A DNA stretch of 64,000 nt from Apteryx mantelli (GCF_036417845.1 NC_090011.1:2128726-2192725); one strand, 5' to 3'; positions 1 to 9,489 are shown, counted from the stretch's first letter. Numbers and translations: made by a program. Notes: generated by a model not told the origin, from the sequence alone.

Positions 1-865
1 GAGCTGTGCCGAGCCGCGCTGCACCGTGCCGAGCCGTGCCGCACCGTGCCGAGCCGCGCCGCACCGTGCCGAGCCGCGCCGCACCGTGCCGAGGTGCGTT
101 GCAGCGTGCTGAGCCATGCCAAGCTGTGCTGCACCGTGCCAAGTCGTGCCGAGCCGTGCTGTGCCGTGCTGAGCGCTCCTGCACCGTGCCAAGGCATGCT
201 GTGCCGTGCCGAGCTGTGCTGCGCTGTGCCAAACCGTGCCAAGCCTCGCTGAGGTCTGCTGCACCACGCTGAGCCGCGCTGCACCTTGCTGAGCTGTGCC
301 GAGCGCTCCTGCGCCGTGCCGAGCTGTGTCGCAGCGTGCCGAGCAGCGTTGGGCCGTGCTGCGCCGCGCCGAGCCGTGCCGAGGCGTGTTGCACCGCGCC
401 GAGCCGTGCCGAGCTGTGTTGCACCGTGCTGCAGCGTGCCGAGGGGTGCCGAGATGCGTTGCAGCGTGCCGAAGGGTGCTGCAGCGTGCCGAGCCGTGTT
501 GCACCGTGCTGAGCCGTGTTGCACTGTGCCGAGGTGTGTAGCACCGTGCCGAGGGGTCCTGCACCGTGCCGAGCCGTGCCGAGCTGCGTTGCACCATGCC
601 GAGCTGTGCCGAGGTGCGTTGCACCATGCCGAGCTGTGCCAAGGGGTGCCAAGCTGTGTTGCACCGTGCCGAGGTGTGTTGCATCATGCCGAGCTGTGTC
701 GCAGCGTGCTGAGCAGCGTTGGGCCATGCCGCGCCACGCCAAGCCGTGCCGAGGTGCGTTGCACCGCGCTGCGGCGTGCCGAGAGGCGCCGAGCTGCGTT
801 GCACCATGCCGAGGGGCGCCGCACCACGCCGAGCCGTGTTGCACCGTGCCGAGCGGCGCCGAGCC
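1..865. repeat. 10-bp tandem satellite (GCCGTGCCGA-like)
   Basis: The stretch is built of 10-base units that hold the same register across the whole interval. Units alternate between GAGCCGTGCC-like and GCACCGTGCC-like forms, with scattered C/T and G/A changes. It reads open in several frames, but only as Arg/Ala/Cys-rich repeat peptides, so I do not call a gene. It adjoins the 3' end of ZNF865 and probably continues beyond the window. A related array lies in IL11 intron 1. Confidence 0.9.
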
Positions 866-973
866 GCGCCGCGGCGCCCGCCGCCACCGTGTCCGTGCCC
901 CGTCCACGCTCGCCCGCCCGGGAGACCCCAGCGGCGGCGCGGCGGCGGCGGGAGGCCGGCGGCGCGCGGCGTC

Positions 974-3778
974 CTAGGGGTCCTTGTGCGCCAGGGCGGC
1001 GAGCCGCTCCAGCTTGTGGCCGTGCCGGTGCTTCTTGAGGCCGTAGGTGTTGCGGAAGGCCTCGCCGCAGGTGCTGCACTTGAAGGGCCGCCCGCCCTGG
1101 TGGGTCTGCAGGTGCTTGCTGAAGTACTTGGGGTCCTTGAAGAGCTTGAGGCAGGCGGCGCAGCGCAGGTCGCGGCGGGCGTCGTGCGAGCGCTGGTGCC
1201 GCAGGATGGAGGACAGGTAGAAGAAGCTCTTGCCGCAGAGGTCGCAGCGGTAGACCTTCTCGCCCAGGTGGACCCGCTGGTGCTCCAGCAGGTTGGAGCG
1301 GTAGCGGAAGGTCTTGCCGCAGGTCTGGCAGCGCTGGGGCCGGGCCACCACGTGCAGGCGCTGGTGCTCGGCCAGGCTGGAGGACTGGGCGAAGCGCTTG
1401 TTGCACAGGGCGCACTTGTAGGCCCGCTCGCCGGTGTGCACCACCTTGTGCTGCCGCAGGTACCAGGAGCGCAGGAAGCCGCGGCCGCAGACGGCGCAGC
1501 GGTAGGGCCGCTCCTCGGTGTGGCACCGCTGGTGGCGCATGAGCAGCGCCGCCTCCCAGAACCGCTTGCCGCACACGGAGCAGCTGAAGCCGCGCTTCTG
1601 CCGGTGGCTGCGGCGGTGCAGCAGCAGGTCGTAGGCGCCGGCGAAGCTCTGCCCGCACACGCCGCACGCCAGCGTCCGCCGCACCAGGTGCACGTACTTG
1701 TGCGTCACCAGCCCCAGGAAGTGCTTGAAGCTCTGCCCGCAGGTGCCGCAGCTGAAACGCTCCCCGCTCGGCACCACCGGGTGCTCCTCGGCGGACGGCG
1801 GCCCCGCGGCGGCGGCGGCGGCGTCCGGCGGCAGCGGCGGCGGCGGCGGCGGCAGGCGCTCGGGGGCGGCCTGGTGCACCAGCTTGTGCCACATGAGGTT
1901 CTCGATGAAGCCGAAGGCCTTGCCGCAGGCGTCGCAGGCGTACGGCTTCTCGGCCATGTGGGCCTCCTTGTGGTTCATGGCGTGGAAGAGGTCGGGGAAG
2001 CGCTCGCCGCACTCGCCGCAGCCGTAGCCCGGCTCGGCAACGCCGATGCCGCCGCCGCCGGCCGGAGACGCCGCCGCCGCCGCAGGTCCCGCCAGGACGC
2101 CGGGGCCGCCGAGGCCGCAGGGCAGCGGCAGGCGGTGGATCTGCTTGTGCCGCGTGAGGCTCTGCGGGTAGCCGAAGACCTTGCCGCAGAGGTCGCACTT
2201 GTAGGGCCGCTCGCGCGTGTGCACCACGTGGTGCTTGGAGAGGTGGAAGGACTCGCGGAAGCGCTTGCCGCACACGGCGCACTGGTGCGGCTTCTCGCCC
2301 GTGTGGATCCGCTCGTGCCGCTTCAGCGTCTCCCGGCGCCCGAAGCCCCGGCCGCAGATGCCGCAGCAGAAGCTCTTCCCGCCGCCCAGCAGCAGCGGGT
2401 GGGCGCCCAGGAGGCCGGCGCCGGCGCCGAAACCCACCTTGGGGTCTCCCTCCGGCGCCGGCCCGTCCGCCGGCACCAGGAAAGGGCCGGGATAAGCGGC
2501 GCTGGCGGCGGCGGCGGCGGGCGGCTTGGCGCCGGCGTGGACCTGGCGGTGCCGCAGCAGGCTCTGCGGGGCGGCGTAGGCTTTGCCGCACACCTCGCAC
2601 TTGTAGTGGGGCCGGGGCCCGGCGTGGGCGGCCTGGTGCCGCAGCAGGTAGGCGGCGTCGCGGAACTCCTTGCCGCACACGGCGCACGGCACCCGCAGCA
2701 GCGCCGAGTGGGTCTTCACGTGCCGCTTGAGGCTCTCGCGCCGGTTGAAGCTCTTCTCGCACACGGAGCAGCTGAAGGGCTTCTCGCCCGTGTGGATGAT
2801 CTGGTGCTGGTGCAGGTGGCTCGGCTTCTTGAAGACCTTCCAGCAGAGCGAGCAGGTGAAGGGACCTTCCGGCGGCGGCGGCGGCGGCGGAGGTGGTGGA
2901 GGCACCGCTGGAGCCGCCGTGGTGGCCACCACCGTGCTGGAGGTCCCAGCAGCGGGGACGGCGTTGCTGCTGCTGCTGCTGCCGCTGTTGTTGGCGTTGG
3001 CGTTGGCCGCCTCGGCGGCGTCCTTGTGGCAGCGGCGGTGGCGGATGAGGCTGGAGACGTGGTTGTAGGTGCGGCCGCACGTGGCGCACTCGTAGGGCCG
3101 CTCGCCCGTGTGCACCAGCATGTGCTGCACCAGGTGGGACGACTGCTTGAAGGACTTGTGGCACACGCCGCAGGGGAAGCGCCGCTCCATGAAGTACTTC
3201 AGCCGGCGGAAGTAGCCCTTCTCCTCCTTGCACGCAGGCGCCTCGCCGGGCGCTGGCGGCGGTGGCGGTACCGGTGGTGGTGGCACCGGTGGTGGCGGCG
3301 GCGGCGGTGGCACCGCGGCCGCCGCGGCCACCCCGCGCTTGAGGCCGCCGAAGAGGTGCTGGTGGCTGGAGAGGTCCACGATGCCCCACTGGGGCGGGCT
3401 GAAGGCGGCGGCGTCGAAGAGTGGCTGCCCGGGGGGCACCACGGGGTACGGCGGGGCCGCCGGCTCGGCCTTCTTCGCCGCCACCACCGATGACGATGAC
3501 GACGACGACGACGAGGAGGAGGAGGACGCGGAGGGCGAAGGACCTTCCGCCTTGAAGTCCTTGTGCTTGGCGGGGCGCTCGAAGGGGGGGGCAGCGGCGG
3601 CGGCGGGCGCCGGCGGGTACTCGAAGGGCGCCGGGGGGCAGCCGGGCCCCGGCGGCGCCTTGGGGTGCTCGTGGCCGTAGGGCTCGGGCGCCTCGAAGCG
3701 CTGGTGGTTGAGGAACTCCAGGAAGTCGAAGGGATAGCTCTGGAAGTGGACGCTCTCGTCGCTCACGTTGGCCTCCAT
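974..3778 (-). CDS. ZNF865: ZNF865, 20-finger C2H2 zinc-finger protein (single coding exon)
   Basis: An intact 934-residue reading frame. The N-terminus contains VHFQSYPFDFLEFLNHQRFE, which I recognise from mammalian ZNF865, then Pro/Ala-rich and poly-Ser stretches and the block FSPPQWGIVDLSSHQHLFG. I count 20 C2H2 fingers; the first is FPCGVCHKSFKQSSHLVQHM and the last FKCSTCGEAFRNTYGLKKH. Some are joined by TGEKP-type linkers and others by long Ala/Gly/Pro spacers. Human ZNF865 is slightly longer (about 1,059 residues) and is also encoded in one coding exon. The product is expected to be a nuclear DNA-binding protein; its targets are not visible here. A splice acceptor lies just upstream of the ATG (exon starts at 3786) and a GTGAGT donor ends a probable 5'UTR exon at 4503. 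The gene diverges from the zinc-finger gene at 6261. No AATAAA was seen for it before the window edge. Confidence 0.94.
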   Translation of the reverse strand: MEANVSDESVHFQSYPFDFLEFLNHQRFEAPEPYGHEHPKAPPGPGCPPAPFEYPPAPAAAAAPPFERPAKHKDFKAEGPSPSASSSSSSSSSSSSSVVAAKKAEPAAPPYPVVPPGQPLFDAAAFSPPQWGIVDLSSHQHLFGGLKRGVAAAAAVPPPPPPPPVPPPPVPPPPPAPGEAPACKEEKGYFRRLKYFMERRFPCGVCHKSFKQSSHLVQHMLVHTGERPYECATCGRTYNHVSSLIRHRRCHKDAAEAANANANNSGSSSSSNAVPAAGTSSTVVATTAAPAVPPPPPPPPPPPEGPFTCSLCWKVFKKPSHLHQHQIIHTGEKPFSCSVCEKSFNRRESLKRHVKTHSALLRVPCAVCGKEFRDAAYLLRHQAAHAGPRPHYKCEVCGKAYAAPQSLLRHRQVHAGAKPPAAAAASAAYPGPFLVPADGPAPEGDPKVGFGAGAGLLGAHPLLLGGGKSFCCGICGRGFGRRETLKRHERIHTGEKPHQCAVCGKRFRESFHLSKHHVVHTRERPYKCDLCGKVFGYPQSLTRHKQIHRLPLPCGLGGPGVLAGPAAAAASPAGGGGIGVAEPGYGCGECGERFPDLFHAMNHKEAHMAEKPYACDACGKAFGFIENLMWHKLVHQAAPERLPPPPPPLPPDAAAAAAGPPSAEEHPVVPSGERFSCGTCGQSFKHFLGLVTHKYVHLVRRTLACGVCGQSFAGAYDLLLHRRSHRQKRGFSCSVCGKRFWEAALLMRHQRCHTEERPYRCAVCGRGFLRSWYLRQHKVVHTGERAYKCALCNKRFAQSSSLAEHQRLHVVARPQRCQTCGKTFRYRSNLLEHQRVHLGEKVYRCDLCGKSFFYLSSILRHQRSHDARRDLRCAACLKLFKDPKYFSKHLQTHQGGRPFKCSTCGEAFRNTYGLKKHRHGHKLERLAALAHKDP

Positions 3779-3789
3779 CGCCGGCCCTG

Positions 3790-4450
3790 GGGGGGGGGGG
3801 GAAGAGCACGGGTGAGACCGGGGGGTGGGGGGATTTGGGGGGGGGGGTTATGGGGGTCCCTTTGCCCTTGGCGGGGGGATTTTGGGGGGTCTCCTCGCCC
3901 TGGAAGAGGTAATTTTGGGGGTCTTCTTGCCCTGGGGGGGGTAATTTGGGGGGATAAGGTGGCCGGGGGGGTCCATGGCTCTGGATGGGGCTGGGTTTGG
4001 GGGGTCCCCTTGCTTTGGGGGGGGGTTATGGGGGTCTCCTCGCCCTGAGGGGGTGATTTTGGGGGTCTCCTTACCCTGGAAGGGTGATTTTGGGGGGTCC
4101 CTTTTCCCTGGGGGGGGTTAATTTGGGGGATAAAGGGGCCCGGGGGGTCCATGGGTCTGGATGGGGCTGTTTTGGGGGGTCCCCTTGCCCTTGGGGGGGT
4201 AATTTGGGGGTTAAAAGCAGCTGGGGGGGTCCATGGCTCTGGATAGGGCTGGGCTGGGGGGGTCCCCTCGCTTTGGGGGGGTTATGGGGGTCCCCTTGCC
4301 CTGGGGGGGGCTGGTTATGGGGCTGTGCTTGCCCTGGGGGGGGCAATTTCGGGGTCCCCTCACCCTGGGGGGGGTAATTTGGGGGCGAATCGTGGCGGGA
4401 GGGGATTTGGGGCACTGGGGGGGGGGTCAGGCCCTGCCTGGGGGGACCTG
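3790..4450. repeat. G-rich minisatellite in the ZNF865 5'UTR intron
   Basis: Loose units of about 60 bases combine GGGGTCCCCTTGCCCTGGG with TAATTTGGGGG or GTTATGGGGGTC. It lies between the UTR donor (minus strand, exon ends at 4503) and the acceptor next to the coding exon. Long G runs make quadruplex formation and sequencing errors likely. Confidence 0.75.
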
Positions 4451-4854
4451 GGGGGACCCCGGGACCGTGGGGGGGGGGAACGGGACAGACGGACGCACTC
4501 ACCTCGCTGGGTGACGCTGGGTCCGGGAGCGTCCGTCCGTCCGTCTGTCTGTCCGCGGAGCCGGGGGGGGGGGGGGCAGTGGTGGCGGCGGCCCCCGGAC
4601 GCCTGGGCCCCCTGCGCAGCCCGGGAGGGGGGGGGCCGGGGGGGCTCTGCCGGGGCCGCCCTGGAGCCCCCGCGCCGACGGGCCTGGCCGGAAGCGACTC
4701 CCCCCGCCGAGCCGGAGCCGCAGCCGGAGCCGCAGCCGGAGCCGGAACCCCCTGGCCCGGCCGGCCCCCCCACGTGATGGGGATGGAGGGGGGGGAGACG
4801 CCGCCGCCTTCCCAGAGGCCTTTGCGCCTGCTCTGCACTCCTCCCTCGCTCGAC

Positions 4855-5050
4855 AGGGGCCCAGGCGTCCGGGTCCCGCTCACCCCCCCCAACACAAGGG
4901 GCCCAGGCGTCCGGGCCCCTGCTCACCCCCCCCAACACAAGGGGCCCAGGCGTCCAGGCAGGCCCCACTCCCCCCCCCCCCCACAAGGGGCCCAGGCGTC
5001 CGGGCAGGCCCCACTCCCCCCCCCCCCCAGCAACAAGGGGCCCAGGTGTC
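4855..5050. repeat. Cluster of CCCAGGCGTCCGGG cores
   Basis: Five spaced copies of GGGGCCCAGGCGTCCGGGC and near variants, separated by C-rich spacers. They lie just upstream of the ZNF865 5' exon. This is the first cluster of the window-wide dispersed core. Confidence 0.85.
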
Positions 5051-5218
5051 CGGGCTCTGCCCCACAAGCTCCCCCCCCGCCCTGGGTTTTGCCCCCCAAG
5101 GGCGAAGGGACGAGCTAATTGCAGGTCGAGGCCCCCTCGTCAACGAGCCAGACCCTCGTTTGGGGGCCGCGGCGTCCCCCCCACCCCCAGGAGAGGGGGT
5201 AAAATCCCCTTTGCCCAC

Positions 5219-5640
5219 AGTAAAGATGGCGCCGCCCTGCCCTCCTTCCCCCTCCCCACAGCCAAGATGGCGCCTCTCTGCCACCGCCCTTTCTCAAAAT
5301 GGGCCCCGGAGCGGCGGCTGCCGCAGGCCCTGCCCACACTCAAGATGGCGCCGGCGGCCTCCTGGCATGGCCGCCGCCCTCCCCCCTCCCCCCACTGCCA
5401 AGATGGCACCGGCGGCGCCCGCCAAGATGGGGCCGCCCCAGACAAGATGGCACCGCTCTGAGGGGGGGGGGGGGGCTGCCCACACCCAAGATGGCGCTCG
5501 GGGGGGGGGCCTGGGGTGAGAGGGCCCCCTGCCCACAACAAAGATGGTGTCCAAGCCCCCCCCCACAAGCAACCACCTGCCCGCACCCAACATGGCGCCC
5601 TTTGCTCGGTGCCCACACTAAAGATGGCCGCCATGGCGGG
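5219..5640 (+). promoter_or_regulatory. Array of YY1-like AAGATGG motifs between divergent zinc-finger genes
   Basis: AAGATGG recurs at about 5223, 5264, 5342, 5400, 5424, 5444, 5488, 5541 and 5621, mostly continuing as GCG, GCA or GCC. Weaker forms occur at about 5294 (AAAATGGG) and 5590 (AACATGGCG). Most are preceded by GCCCACA or CCCACTG, so the unit is a degenerate minisatellite carrying one motif each time. Known: YY1 binds AANATGGCGGC, and YY1-site arrays regulate several mammalian imprinted genes. Inference: this is a shared control region for ZNF865 (left) and the gene at 6261 (right). All strong copies point the same way. Confidence 0.65.
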
Positions 5641-5649
5641 AGGGTGCTG

Positions 5650-5801
5650 CCGTTGGCCAATCAGAGGCCTGGATTTGGAGGGTGGGGGCGGGGACAGCCC
5701 GGGGGGGGGCCACAGGACGACCCCCCCCCGACCCCACCGGGCGGAAGTGACGAGCCCCCCCCCGCCCCCCCCCAGCAACATGTCGGCGCCCACAGGGAGC
5801 T
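5650..5801 (+). promoter_or_regulatory. Core promoter and 5'UTR exon of the zinc-finger gene at 6261, with a short uORF
   Basis: A CCAAT box (GGCCAATCAG, about 5655) and an ETS-type GCGGAAGTGACG (5741) precede a probable non-coding exon that ends at 5801 before a GTGAGT donor. An ATG at 5780 opens MSAPTGS. If spliced to the acceptor at 6250, the final T joins AG to form a TAG stop, giving a seven-codon upstream ORF that closes at the junction. The transcription start is inferred. Confidence 0.5.
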
Positions 5802-5811
5802 GTGAGTGTGG

Positions 5812-6150
5812 GGCGCCCGGACGCCTGGGCCCCTGGGGCCGGGGGGGGGCAGGGGGGCTGGGGGGGGGGGCAGCCCGGATGCCTGGGCCCCTGGGGGGGG
5901 CAGCTGGATCTATGGGCCAGGGCCCCGGACGCCTGGGCCCCTTGGGGATGCGGGTTGGGGCAGGGCCCCCGGATGCCTGGGCCCCTAGGGATGGGGTGGG
6001 GGGGGGGCAGGTGGGGGCAGCCCGGACGGCTGGGCCCCCTGGGGGGGGGATGTGGGTTAGGGCGCCTTGCCCGGACGCCTGGGCCCCCTCCTCGGACGCC
6101 TGGGCCCCCTGGGGGGACGCAGCTCGGGGCGCCTCCCCGGACGCCTGGGC
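5812..6150. repeat. Cluster of CCCGGACGCCTGGG cores in the 5'UTR intron
   Basis: About nine copies of the core, here mostly written CCCGGACGCCTGGGCCCC on the plus strand. They are separated by G-rich spacers between the 5' exon donor (5802) and the coding-exon acceptor (6250). Confidence 0.85.
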
Positions 6151-6260
6151 CCTCCCCGTCTCGGGGGGGGGAGGCAGCGATTCGGGGCGTTCCGGGGCCC
6201 CGCTGCCCCCCTCACCCCCGTCTCCCCCCTGTCCGTCCGTCCGTCCCCAGAGCCGCCGCC

Positions 6261-7847
6261 ATGGAGGCCGTGGCCGCCGCCGCCGCAGCCGCGGGGCCGC
6301 CGGAGGAGCCGGGCGCCTCGCCGGGGCCCTTCCACTGCTCCGAGTGCGGCAAGAGCTTCCGCTACCGCTCGGACCTGCGGCGCCACTTCGCCCGGCACAC
6401 GCAGCTGAAGCCCTTCGGCTGCCCGCGCTGCGACAAGAGCTTCAAGCACTCGTTCAACCTGGCCAACCACCTGCGCAGCCACACGGGCGAGCGGCCGTAC
6501 CGCTGCGGCGCCTGCCCCAAGGGCTTCCGCGACTCCACGGGCCTCCTGCACCACCAGGTGGTTCACACGGGCGAGAAGCCCTACCGCTGCCACGTCTGCG
6601 CCCTGCGCTTCTCCTCCCGCAGCAGCCTCGGCCGCCACCTCAAGCGGCAGCACCGCGCCGCCGCCGCCGCCGCCGGCACCGGCAGCGCCGCCGCCGCGCC
6701 GCCCGCCCGCCCGGCCCGCGCGCCCTTCGGCTGCGGCGCCTGCGGCCGCCGCTTCCCCGGCGCCGCCGAGCTGCGCCGCCACTGGCGCCTGCACGGCGCC
6801 GACCTCCTCAAGCCCCTCAAGTGCCCCCACTGCGAGCGCGACTTCAACGCGCCGGCGCTGCTGGAGCGCCACAAGCTCACGCACGCACCCCCGGCGCCGG
6901 GACGCACCGCGGAGGGATGCACCACGGCACCGGGATGCACCGTGGCAGCACCAGGATGCACCGCAACCGGATGCACTACGGCACCGGGATGCACCACGGC
7001 AGCACCAGGATGCACCGTGGCAGCACCAGGATGCACCGCAACCGGATGCACTACAGCACCAGGATGCACCACGCCGGGATGCACCACATCAGCATCAGGA
7101 TGCACCACGGCACCGGGATGCACCACAACCGGATGCACTACGGCACCAGGATGCACCACGGCGGCAACACCGGGATGCACCATGGTGGCGGCAGCGGGAT
7201 GCACCATGGCGGCACGATGCACCACATCGGGATGCACCGCGGCCCCAGGATGCACCACGCCAGCACTGGGATGCACCACGGCATCGGGGTGCACCGCGGC
7301 ATCGGGATGCACCGCGGCGTCCCCGGGATGCACCTCCTGCCGCCCGGCCACGCTGCACCAGTGCGAGTGCGGCACCTTCTTCGCCACGGCGGCCGCCCTG
7401 GCCGCCCACCTGGCCGCCCACGCCGGCGAGGCCTCCTTCGCCTGCGGGCTCTGCGGGGCGCCCTTCGCCGCGCTGCCCGCCCTGGAGGCGCACCAAGGCA
7501 GCCACCACGCCGCCGTCCCCGTCCCCTCCGTCCCCACCGCCGCCGTCCCCGTCCCCGCCGCCGCCGCCGCCGCCCGCCGCCCCGGCAAGAAGCTCCACGA
7601 GTGCAGCGAGTGCGAGAAGCTCTTCCGCAGCCCCCGCGACCTGGACCGCCACGTGCTGGTGCACACGGGCGAGAAGCCCTACCAGTGCCACGAGTGCGGC
7701 AAGTTCTTCCGCCACGAGTGCTACCTGAAGCGGCACCGGCTGCTGCACAGCGGCGAGCGCCCCTTCCGCTGCCCCCTCTGCCCCAAGGGCTTCATCACCC
7801 TCAGCAACCTCTCCCGCCACCTCAAGCTGCACCGCGGCATCGACTAG
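6261..7847 (+). CDS. C2H2 zinc-finger protein with a Cys-Thr-rich repeat linker (unnamed)
   Basis: The frame encodes 528 residues. I chose the ATG at 6261 because it follows a CCGTCCCCAG acceptor at 6250 and has a GCCGCC context; frame open upstream is intron repeat. Six fingers come first (FHCSECGKSFRYRSDLRRH to LKCPHCERDFNAPALLERH). A linker of about 140 residues repeats GCTT/GCTA units. Then come a degenerate CxC-type finger, one imperfect finger and three canonical fingers (HECSECEKLF, YQCHECGKFF, FRCPLCPKGF), ending HLKLHRGID. It is probably a nuclear DNA-binding protein. I do not recognise a specific orthologue; position beside ZNF865 suggests the 19q13.42 zinc-finger cluster. The linker is a coding minisatellite, and an unrecognised intron there cannot be excluded. 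Confidence 0.8.
   Translation: MEAVAAAAAAAGPPEEPGASPGPFHCSECGKSFRYRSDLRRHFARHTQLKPFGCPRCDKSFKHSFNLANHLRSHTGERPYRCGACPKGFRDSTGLLHHQVVHTGEKPYRCHVCALRFSSRSSLGRHLKRQHRAAAAAAGTGSAAAAPPARPARAPFGCGACGRRFPGAAELRRHWRLHGADLLKPLKCPHCERDFNAPALLERHKLTHAPPAPGRTAEGCTTAPGCTVAAPGCTATGCTTAPGCTTAAPGCTVAAPGCTATGCTTAPGCTTPGCTTSASGCTTAPGCTTTGCTTAPGCTTAATPGCTMVAAAGCTMAARCTTSGCTAAPGCTTPALGCTTASGCTAASGCTAASPGCTSCRPATLHQCECGTFFATAAALAAHLAAHAGEASFACGLCGAPFAALPALEAHQGSHHAAVPVPSVPTAAVPVPAAAAAARRPGKKLHECSECEKLFRSPRDLDRHVLVHTGEKPYQCHECGKFFRHECYLKRHRLLHSGERPFRCPLCPKGFITLSNLSRHLKLHRGID
6905..7340 (+). repeat. In-frame minisatellite encoding 23 Cys-Thr units
   Basis: Units of 12-21 bases built on CGGGATGCACCACGGCACC stay in frame through the linker between finger blocks. 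The peptide repeats GCTTAP, GCTVAAP and GCTAT; I count 23 Cys-Thr pairs. It reads open on all plus-strand frames, as expected from unit lengths divisible by three. Confidence 0.85.
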
Positions 7848-7889
7848 GGGACGGGGAGGGGGGACGGACGCACGTGTCCTGCCGGCTCC

Positions 7890-8640
7890 AACGAGGTGCC
7901 CGCGGGGTCCCTGGTTGCACCACGGCGTCGGGACGAGGTCCCCATGGCACCTGTGGGGTCTCCAGCTGTGCCATGAGGTTGGGACGAGGTCCCCATGGGG
8001 TCCCTGGTTGCACCACGGCGTCGGGACGAGGTCCCCGTGGCACTTGTGGGGTCTCCAGCCGTGCCATGAGGTCGGGATGAGGTCCCCATGGGGTCCCCGG
8101 CCATGCCGTGATGTCCCCAGGCATGCCATTGGGTCCAGGTCCTTGGGGCACCCATGAGGTCCTTGGGGCACCTATGGGGTCCCCATGGCACCCATGAGGT
8201 CCCCATGGCACTTGCGAAGTCCTTGGGGCACCTATGGGGTCCCCATGGCACCCATGAGGTCTCCAGCCATGCCATGACATTGGGACAAGGTCCCCGGCCA
8301 TGCCGTGATGTCCCTGGACGTGCCATTGGGTCCAGGTCCTTGGGGCACCCATAGGGTCCTTGGGGCACCACGAGGTCCTTGGGGCACCTATGAGGTCCCC
8401 ATGGCACCCATGAGGTCCCCATGGCACTCGCGAGGTTCTTGGGGCACCTATGGGGTCCCCATGGCACCCATGAGGTCCCCAGCCATGCCATGACATTGGG
8501 ACGAGGTCCCCGGCCATGCCGTGATGTCCCTGGACGTGCCATTGGGTCCAAGTCCTTGGGGCACCACGAAGTCCTTGGGGCACCCATGGGGTCCCTGGCC
8601 ACGCCGTGACGTTGGGACAAGGGGGATCTCCGTGGGGGTC
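7890..8640. repeat. 3'UTR minisatellite (CCATGAGGTCCCCATGGCACC type)
   Basis: Units mix GGGGCACCTATGGGGTCC, CCCATGAGGTCC, CATGCCATGACATTGGGAC and similar pieces in a higher-order pattern. It follows the zinc-finger stop codon at 7847 and precedes its poly(A) signal. Confidence 0.85.
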
Positions 8641-8750
8641 CCCGTGGCCGGGACCCCCCCCCCACACACACACACTCACACCTCGTTACGGAGCCGCTAA
8701 CGAACCCGCGGCCGGAGCCGGCCCCGCTCGGCTCGTTTGTCGTCGCCGCT

Positions 8751-8756
8751 AATAAA
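8751..8756 (+). terminator. Poly(A) signal AATAAA of the zinc-finger gene
   Basis: AATAAA in the non-repetitive stretch right after the 3'UTR minisatellite, about 900 bases beyond the stop codon. It is the first plus-strand hexamer after that gene. Confidence 0.7.
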
Positions 8757-8774
8757 CGCCCAAAGATACCTCGG

Positions 8775-9060
8775 TGCTGCCGGCGCCGCCGCGTCCGGGG
8801 GGCTCGTTACCGCCGGGGGCTCGTTACTTGCTACCGCGGGGTCCTCGTTACCGGGGGGGTTTGGGGGATCCTCGTTACCGTGAGGCCTCGTTACCGGGGG
8901 ATCCTCGTTACCGTGAGGCCTCGTTACTGGGGGGTCGCGGGATCCTCATTAACGGGGGGGGGGGTGTCATCGAGTCCTCGTCACTGTGGTCTCGTTAACG
9001 GGGGGGGGTCTCATTACCGGGATCGCTAACGAACGCGCTGAGGGTCCCCCATTAACACGA
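8775..9060. repeat. Minisatellite of CTCGTTACCGGGG units
   Basis: Short units of TCGTTACCGGGG(GATCC) and TCGTTAACGGGGG recur through the spacer downstream of the zinc-finger gene. No gene seen. Confidence 0.8.
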
Positions 9061-9209
9061 GGTCCCGGGGGGGGGGTGAACAGGCCCCGCCCCCTCCCGC
9101 GCGCGCGGGAACAGCCCGGACGCCTGGGCCCCCCCCCCCCGCGGTGAGGAGCGGCGCCAGCAGCGCGCGGCCCCTTTAAGGGCGCCGCCGCCCCCGCCCC
9201 GCGCCGCAC

Positions 9210-9480
9210 GCGCCGCCCCACGTGCTCCGGGCCCCGGAGGCCTCGCCCTCCCCCCCCTCCCGGCCGCCGCCATTGGCTAAAACTGGGTCAGGCCCCGCCC
9301 ATCCCGGCCGGCCCCATTGGCTAAATCTGGGTCACCCGCCCGCCCCCCCTCCCTTCGGCCCCCATGGCCGGGCCGCATGACGCGGCCCCGCCCCCGCGCG
9401 CTCCCATTGGCCGCGGACGGGGCCGGGCGGGAGGGAGGGAAGCCCCGCCCACCAGGGGGCTGGAGCCGAAAGCTCCGCCC
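9210..9480 (+). promoter_or_regulatory. CpG-rich region with three CCAAT boxes and an E-box
   Basis: Reverse CCAAT boxes (ATTGG) lie at 9272, 9316 and 9406; the first two sit in a repeated CCATTGGCTAAA(A/T)CTGGGTCA unit 44 bases apart. A CACGTG E-box is at 9219-9224 and GC boxes are frequent. This looks like promoter DNA, possibly the distal DBP promoter; no transcript start can be assigned. Confidence 0.45.
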
Positions 9481-9489
9481 CTTTCTGTG

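Noticed and set aside
684-3809. Open frame of about 1,040 residues overlapping ZNF865 on the same strand, and another of 924 on the opposite strand
   Set aside because: Both are Arg/Pro/Ala shadows of the finger gene caused by very high GC content. Only the 934-residue frame shows C2H2 spacing and ZNF865 similarity.
8640-9010. TTAACG/TTACCG repeats as telomere-like sequence
   Set aside because: The unit is not TTAGGG and the spacing is irregular; it is a local minisatellite.
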